Positions 55,798-61,289 of a DNA stretch of 64,000 nt are shown piece by piece. Where the stretch lies: positions 1 through 64,000 of the forward strand of contig NZ_JAAGOH010000022.1 of NCBI RefSeq assembly GCF_010499455.1, written 5' to 3'. A program made the position numbers and the translations under genes. How positions within the stretch are numbered: position 1 is the stretch's first letter; each line of letters begins with the position of its first letter. Source of the stretch: Ideonella livida (lineage in GTDB: Bacteria; Pseudomonadota; Gammaproteobacteria; Burkholderiales; Burkholderiaceae_C). The notes under the pieces are model-generated. The model was not told the DNA's origin and did no database searches. It saw nothing but the letters and a program-made list of their open reading frames with translations.

Positions 55798-56127
55798 ATG
55801 TCAGAAGCCGACACCCCTGCCGTGCTGGTCCGCGCCCAATGGAGCGCCACGGCCAATGCCACCACCGTGCGCGTGCTGATGCGCCATGCCATGGAGAACG
55901 GTCTGCGCCGTGACGCCGCCGGGGCGCCGGTGCCCGCCTGGTTCATCCAGGAGGTGCGCGCCACGCTGAACGGGCAGGAGGTGCTGCGCGCGCACTGGGG
56001 CCCCTCGGTGGCCCGTCACCCCTTCTTGCAGTTCAGCCTGCTGGCGGCTCGGCCGGGCGACCGGGTGCAGGTGGCCTGGACCGACAACCGTGGCGCCACC
56101 GGCCTGGGTGGGGCCACGGTGGCCTGA
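55798..56127 (+). CDS. soxZ: Thiosulfate-oxidation partner protein SoxZ
   Basis: Forms the SoxYZ heterodimer with the carrier. It is 109 aa, the normal length, with VRVLMRHAMENGLRRDAAG, PAWFIQEVRATLNG and a C-terminal DRVQVAWTDNRG, all typical of SoxZ. It has no signal peptide and is co-exported with SoxY in known systems. Confidence 0.9.
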   Translation: MSEADTPAVLVRAQWSATANATTVRVLMRHAMENGLRRDAAGAPVPAWFIQEVRATLNGQEVLRAHWGPSVARHPFLQFSLLAARPGDRVQVAWTDNRGATGLGGATVA

Positions 56128-56170
56128 GGCCCTTCAGGCTTGCAGGTCCACCGCGCCACCGCTCGCCCCT

Positions 56171-57088
56171 TCAGCCGCCGGCGGCCACCTCCGCCGCCAC
56201 CCGTGCGGCCTGGCTCAGCAGGTGCTCGCGGAACACCCGCGCCGCCGGGCTGAGCGCCCGTCCCTGGCGGTGGACCACATGCCACTGGCCGGGCAATGGA
56301 AAGCCTGCCACCGGCAGCACCTGCACGCCATGCTCGCGGGCCCGGCCGTGCAGGGTGTGGGCCGAGAGCACCGACAGGCCCAGGCCGCCGGCCACCGCCT
56401 CCTTGATGGCCTCGTTGCTGCCCAGCTCCAGCCGCAGCTGGGGCCTGAACCCCACGGCACGGAAGTGGGCGTCAGCCGCCATGCGGGTGCCCGAGCCGCG
56501 CTCGCGCAGGATGAAGCGCTCGCCGGCCAGGTCCTCCAGCGCCAGCGCGGGGCGTCCGGCCAGGGCATGGTCGGCCGGGGCGATGAGCACCAGCGGGTTG
56601 GGCAGGAAAACCTCATCGTCCAGCGCCAGGTCGGGCGGTGGCATGGACATGATGGCCAGGTCATCGCGCTGCTCACGCAGGCGCTGCACCACGCCGTCGC
56701 GGTTGAGCACCTCCAGTCGGATGTCGATGTCAGGGTAGCGGGCGCAGAAGCCGCCCAGCAGCCGGGGCACGAAGTACTTGGCGGTGCTCACCACCGCCAC
56801 GCGCAGGCGGCCGCTGGCCAGGCCCTTCCAGGCCGCCAGCTGCTGCTCCCAATCCACCCAGTCGTCGAGCATGCGGCGCGCGGTGGCCGCCAGGGCCTCG
56901 CCGGCCTCGGTCAGGCGCACCCGGCGGCCCACCAGGGTGTAGAGCGGCAGGCCGGCGGCCTGCTGCACCTCGCGCAGCTGCATGGAGGCGGTGGGCTGGG
57001 TGACGTGCAGGGCACGGGCGGCGCCACTGACGCTGCCCTGTTCGGCCAGGGCCAGGAAGAGGCGGAGCTGCCGGAAGCTGATGTTCAT
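56171..57088 (-). CDS. LysR-family transcriptional regulator, CbbR/CmpR-like
   Basis: A 305-aa regulator. The N-terminal helix-turn-helix (RQLRLFLALAEQGSVSGAARALHVTQPTAS) is followed by a periplasmic-binding-fold effector domain. It diverges from an SbtA-type bicarbonate transporter gene with 63 bp between, the arrangement expected of a direct regulator. The strong N-terminal match and neighbour suggest the CbbR/CmpR group that senses carbon-fixation metabolites; the effector is inferred. Confidence 0.85.
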   Translation of the reverse strand: MNISFRQLRLFLALAEQGSVSGAARALHVTQPTASMQLREVQQAAGLPLYTLVGRRVRLTEAGEALAATARRMLDDWVDWEQQLAAWKGLASGRLRVAVVSTAKYFVPRLLGGFCARYPDIDIRLEVLNRDGVVQRLREQRDDLAIMSMPPPDLALDDEVFLPNPLVLIAPADHALAGRPALALEDLAGERFILRERGSGTRMAADAHFRAVGFRPQLRLELGSNEAIKEAVAGGLGLSVLSAHTLHGRAREHGVQVLPVAGFPLPGQWHVVHRQGRALSPAARVFREHLLSQAARVAAEVAAGG

Positions 57089-57103
57089 AGACTAAAGCCT
57101 ATG
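57086..57103. promoter_or_regulatory. Candidate LysR-type box
   Basis: CATAG, 8 nt, CTATG: a perfect inverted repeat that covers the LysR start codon and lies about 50 bp before the transporter ATG. Position fits a LysR recognition site for autoregulation and divergent activation, although spacing differs slightly from T-N11-A. Confidence 0.4.
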
Positions 57104-57151
57104 TTGTGGTGCACAAGAATCGATTTTTCCTGAAGTGAAGTCCTCACTAGC

Positions 57152-58192
57152 ATGCCGGGCATGTCTGCTTTGCTCGATCCCGCCGTGCTGTTTTTCGCCG
57201 TGGGCCTGGTGGCTGGCCTGCTGCGGTCAGACCTGGAAGTGCCCGCGCCGGTGGCCCGTTTCCTGTCGCTCTACCTGCTGATGGCGCTGGGCCTGAAGGG
57301 CGGCTTCGCGCTCTCGGCCCAGGGCCTGCCCGCCCAGGGGCTGGCGGCCATCGGCCTGGCCCTGCTGCTGGCCACGGGGGTGCCGCTGGCGGGCTGGTGG
57401 CTGCTGCGCCGGGTGGTGGCCCCGGCCGATGCGCTGGGGCTGGCGGCAGCCTACGGCTCGGTCAGCGCAGTGACCTTTGTGACCGCGCACCAGCAGCTGG
57501 AGCAGGCCGGCCTGGCGCCGGGCGGCTACATGACGGCGGCCATGGTGCTGATGGAAAGCCCGGCCCTGCTCATCGCCCTGATGCTGCGCCAGCGCCTGGC
57601 GGCCGCCAGCGCCTCCCCGACCCTGGCCTGGGCCGGGACGCCCCCGGGCGCGGGGGCGGGCGTGGCCACCCTGGCCGGCCCGCCGACCGGCGGTGGCGCC
57701 CCGTGGTGGCGCACCCTGCGCGAGGCCTGCACCCATGGCCCGCAATTGCTGCTGCTGGGGGCCTTGGCCATCGGGGTGGTCAGCGGCGCCACGGGGCAGG
57801 CGGTGATGAAGCCCTTCACCGGTGACCTGTTCAAGGGCCTCCTGGCGTTCTTCCTGCTGGACATGGGGGTGCAGGTGGCGCGGCAGCTGGCCACGGCGCG
57901 GCGGGCCTCCCCTTGGCTGCTGGCTTACGCGGTGCTGGGGCCGCTGGTGCACGCGGCGCTGGCGCTGGGCCTGGCCTGGCTGGCCGGCCTGGGCCCGGGC
58001 GACGGCGCCCTGCTGATGGTGCTGGCCGCCAGCGCCAGCTACATCGTGGTGCCGGCCGCCCTGCGCCAGGCCGTACCCGAGGCCAACCCGGCCCTCTACC
58101 TGGGCTTGCCGCTGGGGGTGACCTTCCCGCTCAACCTGCTGGCGGGCATCGGCCTGTACACCGCGGCGGCGCAGGCGGTGCTGCAGGCATAG
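57152..58192 (+). CDS. SbtA-family sodium-dependent bicarbonate transporter
   Basis: Predicted inner-membrane permease of 346 aa with about ten hydrophobic segments in two inverted halves. Family features: MALGLKGGFALS, AAYGSVSAVTFVTAHQQLE, VLMESPALLIALML, FKGLLAFFLLDMGVQVARQL and a C-terminal ASASYIVVPAALRQAVPEANPALYLGLPLGVTFP split in the usual positions. A Gly/Pro-rich cytoplasmic loop separates the halves. It would supply inorganic carbon; no SbtB (PII-like) gene is adjacent. ATG 57161 is an alternative start. Confidence 0.85.
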   Translation: MPGMSALLDPAVLFFAVGLVAGLLRSDLEVPAPVARFLSLYLLMALGLKGGFALSAQGLPAQGLAAIGLALLLATGVPLAGWWLLRRVVAPADALGLAAAYGSVSAVTFVTAHQQLEQAGLAPGGYMTAAMVLMESPALLIALMLRQRLAAASASPTLAWAGTPPGAGAGVATLAGPPTGGGAPWWRTLREACTHGPQLLLLGALAIGVVSGATGQAVMKPFTGDLFKGLLAFFLLDMGVQVARQLATARRASPWLLAYAVLGPLVHAALALGLAWLAGLGPGDGALLMVLAASASYIVVPAALRQAVPEANPALYLGLPLGVTFPLNLLAGIGLYTAAAQAVLQA

Positions 58193-58208
58193 CGCGGAGG
58201 GTGCGGGC

Positions 58209-58898
58209 TCAGGCCGGGTCGGTGGCTTCGAGGATCTGGCGCAACGCCTGCTCGAACACCTCGGGCGGCTGCCCGCCGGAGATGAGGTGGCGCTGGTTGA
58301 TGACGATGGCCGGCACCGAGTGGATGCCGGCGCGCTGCCAGAACTGCAGGTGCTGTTGCACCGCCTCGGCGTGGCGTTCGGTGTCGGCCAGCACGGCCTC
58401 GGTCTCGGCGGCGTCCAGGCCGGCGGCGGTGGCCTCACGGCGCAGCACGTCGGGCGCGGCGGGGTTCTCGCCGTGGGTGAAGTAGGCGGCCAGCAGGCCG
58501 AGCTTCAGGCGCAGGGCCACGGCCTCATCCTGCAGCGCCGCGGCATGCAGCAGGCGGTGGGCGTCCAGGGTGTTCCAGGTGCGGCTGCGGCGGTCCATGC
58601 GGAAGTCGAAGCCGACGGTGGCCGCGCGGGCGCGGATCTGGGCCTGGTTCTGGGCCACCTGCTCCGGCGTCAGGCCGTATTTGCGGCTCAGGTGCTCGCC
58701 GATGTCCTCGCCCTCGGGGCCCATCTGCGGGTTGAGCTGGAAGGGTTGCAGCTGCAGTGTGACCGGACCCAGGGTGGGGCCCAGGCGCTCCAGGGCGATG
58801 AGCAGGCCGTGCAGGCCGATGGCGCACCAGGGGCAGACCACGTCGGAGACGAAGTCGATGTGCAGGGGCGCGACGGCGCCAGGGGTGGGAGTGGACAT
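58209..58898 (-). CDS. DsbA-family oxidoreductase, FrnE-like
   Basis: A 229-aa cytosolic thioredoxin-fold protein from ATG 58898. The redox site is VCPWC in FVSDVVCPWCAIG, the cis-Pro region is HSVPAIVIN, and SGGQPPEVFEQAL is near the end, as in FrnE/2-hydroxychromene isomerase-like DsbA proteins. It is last in the leftward sulfur operon, 44 bp after the sulfide dehydrogenase gene, so it may handle persulfides or disulfides; that is inference. Confidence 0.83.
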   Translation of the reverse strand: MSTPTPGAVAPLHIDFVSDVVCPWCAIGLHGLLIALERLGPTLGPVTLQLQPFQLNPQMGPEGEDIGEHLSRKYGLTPEQVAQNQAQIRARAATVGFDFRMDRRSRTWNTLDAHRLLHAAALQDEAVALRLKLGLLAAYFTHGENPAAPDVLRREATAAGLDAAETEAVLADTERHAEAVQQHLQFWQRAGIHSVPAIVINQRHLISGGQPPEVFEQALRQILEATDPA

Positions 58899-58942
58899 GT
58901 CGAGATTGTGGCCCCCGGCGCGGCGCGGTGCTGGCCCGGGGG

Positions 58943-60223
58943 TCAACCCAGGCTGTCGCGCCAGATGTTGCGGGCCCAGGCCTCGGCATGCCGGCCCTCC
59001 AGGGTGGAGGGTGCGTCCGACAGCCCCCCGGCGCCGGGCACCGGCAGGTAGGTGGCACGGCCGGTGTCGTAGGCATGCACGCTGGCCACATGGATAGCCT
59101 GCGCCTCGTCCACCTGGCTGAGACAGACGTTGGTGAGCAGGGGCTGGGGCTCGGGCGGCCGACCGGCCAGCGTCATGACAATGGCCGCGGCGGCCACCTT
59201 GGCCTGGGCGTTGGCCATGTGGCCGCTCTTGGGCATGCCGGGGGCGGCCTGCAGGGCGTCGCCCAGCACATGGATGTCGGGCGCCACGGTGGAGGCGAAG
59301 TCCAGGAAGCGCACCGGGCACCAGCGGTCGCCGGCGGTGGCCAGTCCGGTCTGCACCGCCAGGGCGCCGGCGCGCATGGGCGGCAGCACGTTGAGCACGT
59401 CGGCCCGCACCGGGGCCTGCACCTCCAGCCGCAGGGTGCCGGTGGCGGCGTCCACGCCCACGGCGCGGTGCTGGGGCAGGTATTCCACCCGGTCGCCGTA
59501 CAGGTGCCGCCAGGCCTGGCGGAACAAGGCGGCCTTGGAGGTGAGGTCGGGGTTGGCGTCAAGTACCAGCACCTTGGCACGGGGCTTGTGGCGCTGCAGG
59601 TAGGCGGCCACCAGGCAGGCCCGCTCGTAGGGGCCGGGGGGGCAACGGTAGGGCGCTTCGGGGATGGCCAGGGCGAAGACACCGCCGTCGGGCATGGCCT
59701 GGAGCTGGCGGCGCAGGGCCAGGGTTTCGGGGCCGGCCTGCCAGGCGTGCAGCACCTGCCCGGCGTCATGGGCCTGGCGCAGCCCGTCGACCTCGTCCCA
59801 GAGGAAGTCGATGCCCGGCGCGAGGACCAGGCGGTCGTAGCGCAGTGTGGCGCCACCGGCCAGGGTGGCGGTGCGGGCCTGGGGGTCGATCCGGCCGACG
59901 CGGTCGCGCACCTGCTGCACGCCGTGGCGGGCCAGGCCGTCGTAGGCCACGGTCAGCTCGTCCAGCCCTTTCCAACCGGCCAGCACGAGGTTGGAGACCG
60001 GACAGGAGACGAAGGCGGGCCGGGGCTCGACCAGCACCACCTCCAGCCGGTGGTCAGAGAACAGGCGCAGGTACTTGGCGGCGGTGGCCCCGCCCAGCCC
60101 GCCGCCCACCACCACCACGCGGGCGCGGGCCAGCGGTGCGGTGGCGCAACCGGCCAGGGGCAGCAGGGGAGCGGCGGCCAGGCCCCGCAGCAGGCGGCGC
60201 CGGGGCTGGGCGGTGCCGCTCAT
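58943..60223 (-). CDS. fccB: Flavocytochrome c sulfide dehydrogenase flavoprotein
   Basis: Periplasmic FAD enzyme oxidising sulfide to sulfur or polysulfide and passing electrons to cytochrome c. It is 426 aa with a Tat-like RRRLLRG leader and a possible lipobox LAGC, FAD motif VVVGGGLGGA (about 37-46), SCPVSN (73-78), PYRCPPGPYERAC (Cys194 and Cys203) and TNVC with Cys367. Cys194 and Cys367 correspond to the redox-active disulfide of FCSD. Its start overlaps the cytochrome c gene stop by 4 nt, the usual FccAB pairing. Also called SoxF. Confidence 0.88.
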   Translation of the reverse strand: MSGTAQPRRRLLRGLAAAPLLPLAGCATAPLARARVVVVGGGLGGATAAKYLRLFSDHRLEVVLVEPRPAFVSCPVSNLVLAGWKGLDELTVAYDGLARHGVQQVRDRVGRIDPQARTATLAGGATLRYDRLVLAPGIDFLWDEVDGLRQAHDAGQVLHAWQAGPETLALRRQLQAMPDGGVFALAIPEAPYRCPPGPYERACLVAAYLQRHKPRAKVLVLDANPDLTSKAALFRQAWRHLYGDRVEYLPQHRAVGVDAATGTLRLEVQAPVRADVLNVLPPMRAGALAVQTGLATAGDRWCPVRFLDFASTVAPDIHVLGDALQAAPGMPKSGHMANAQAKVAAAAIVMTLAGRPPEPQPLLTNVCLSQVDEAQAIHVASVHAYDTGRATYLPVPGAGGLSDAPSTLEGRHAEAWARNIWRDSLG

Positions 60224-60588
60224 GGCGCGGGCGGCCGCGTGGCCAGGTAGTGGGCGATGCGCTGCAACTGCTCGGGCGTGTAGCCGCGGGTGAGCTGGTG
60301 CATCACGGTGGCGGGGCGGCGCCCGTCACGGAAGGCCATGAGCTGGGCCAGCAGTTCGTGGGCCGGCCGCCCGGCCAGGGCGGGGAGGGAGGTGCCGGGC
60401 ACGGCCTGGCCCTCGGTGCCGTGGCACTGGGCGCACTGGGCCGCCAGGGCCCGGGTGCCCAGTGCGTCCAGGTCCTGGGCGCGCAGGCCGCCGGCGGCGA
60501 CCAGGAACGCCAACCCGAGGGCCGGCGACAGCCAGCGGCCACGCCCGGCGCCGCGGGCCGGGGGGTGGCGGCGGGCGGCGGCGCGCAT
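60220..60588 (-). CDS. fccA: Monoheme cytochrome c, FCSD partner
   Basis: Exported electron acceptor of 122 aa from ATG 60588. A basic leader and hydrophobic segment end at GGLRAQD, followed by one heme site CAQCH and a distal Met in ATVMHQL. It overlaps the flavoprotein gene, so it is most likely the cytochrome subunit (FccA/SoxE). It carries one heme, unlike the diheme FccA of purple sulfur bacteria. Confidence 0.83.
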   Translation of the reverse strand: MRAAARRHPPARGAGRGRWLSPALGLAFLVAAGGLRAQDLDALGTRALAAQCAQCHGTEGQAVPGTSLPALAGRPAHELLAQLMAFRDGRRPATVMHQLTRGYTPEQLQRIAHYLATRPPAP

Positions 60589-60610
60589 GGCGGGCGTCGG
60601 CGGGGTGGGG

Positions 60611-60895
60611 TCAGCGCACCTTGCCCAGCAGGGTCTGGACTTCGCCCAGCACCTCGGTGAGCTGTTCGGCGCTCTCTGCACCCAGCCGGGCGCCCAGCTC
60701 CTGCTGCATGAAGCAGACGGTCATGCGCACATAGGTGCTGTCCAGCGCCTTGCGCACTGCGGCCATCTGGCTGGCGATGTCCAGACAGGGTTGCCCTTCC
60801 TCGATCATGCGCTGGATGCCGCGCAGCTGGCCTTCCGCCCGCTTGAGGCGGTTCAGCAGGTCGGTGCGGTTCTTCTCGTCGGTCAACTTCGCCAT
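60611..60895 (-). CDS. DUF156 metal/thiol-sensing repressor (CsoR/CstR type)
   Basis: All-helical repressor of 94 aa from ATG 60895. The family core LLNRLKRAEGQLRGIQRMIEEG is split over helices 1-2. The first sensing Cys is in QPCLDIASQ. The second Cys is in RMTVCFMQQE, only 24 residues later. In CsoR and CstR the second ligands fall 25 (His) and 29 (Cys) residues after the first, so the sensing site is unusual. It lies between the DUF2892 gene and cytochrome c in a sulfide operon, favouring a sulfur-species sensor over copper. Confidence 0.82.
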   Translation of the reverse strand: MAKLTDEKNRTDLLNRLKRAEGQLRGIQRMIEEGQPCLDIASQMAAVRKALDSTYVRMTVCFMQQELGARLGAESAEQLTEVLGEVQTLLGKVR

Positions 60896-61013
60896 GGCAC
60901 TGCACTCCGGACAGGAGTCGGGGAGGGGATCAAGGGCCGCCATTGTGAATGCATCCGGCGCGAGTGAGGGTTCGTGGGGCCACGAAGCTGACATGGGCCT
61001 GAAGACGCCGTGC

Positions 61014-61241
61014 TCAGCGCAGGCCGCAGGAGGCGGCGCCGTCACGCACGCCCAGGCGGCGCAGGATGAGGGCCAGCGGGCAGAAGTTGGTCAGGCCGAA
61101 CTGCAGCAGGTTGGCGCCGACGAAGGCGGTGAAGGCCAGTGCCCAGGTGGACAGGAACAGCGGGCTGCCGGGCACGCCCAGGGCCAGGGAGACAAGGATG
61201 AAGGTGCCCGCGATCACGCGGATCCAGCGTTCGACGGTCAT
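61014..61241 (-). CDS. DUF2892 (YgaP-type) membrane protein
   Basis: A 75-aa inner-membrane protein from ATG 61241 with GGAG upstream. Two hydrophobic segments flank a short loop; the entry VERWIRVIAGTFILVSLAL and the LTNFCPLALILRRLG end are typical of DUF2892. In YgaP this unit anchors a rhodanese, so the family often accompanies sulfur-transfer genes. No rhodanese domain is fused here. Confidence 0.83.
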   Translation of the reverse strand: MTVERWIRVIAGTFILVSLALGVPGSPLFLSTWALAFTAFVGANLLQFGLTNFCPLALILRRLGVRDGAASCGLR

Positions 61242-61289
61242 GGAAGGCTCCAGTCGTTCAGGGGTGACATCAAGGAGAGGCCGCGGCAT

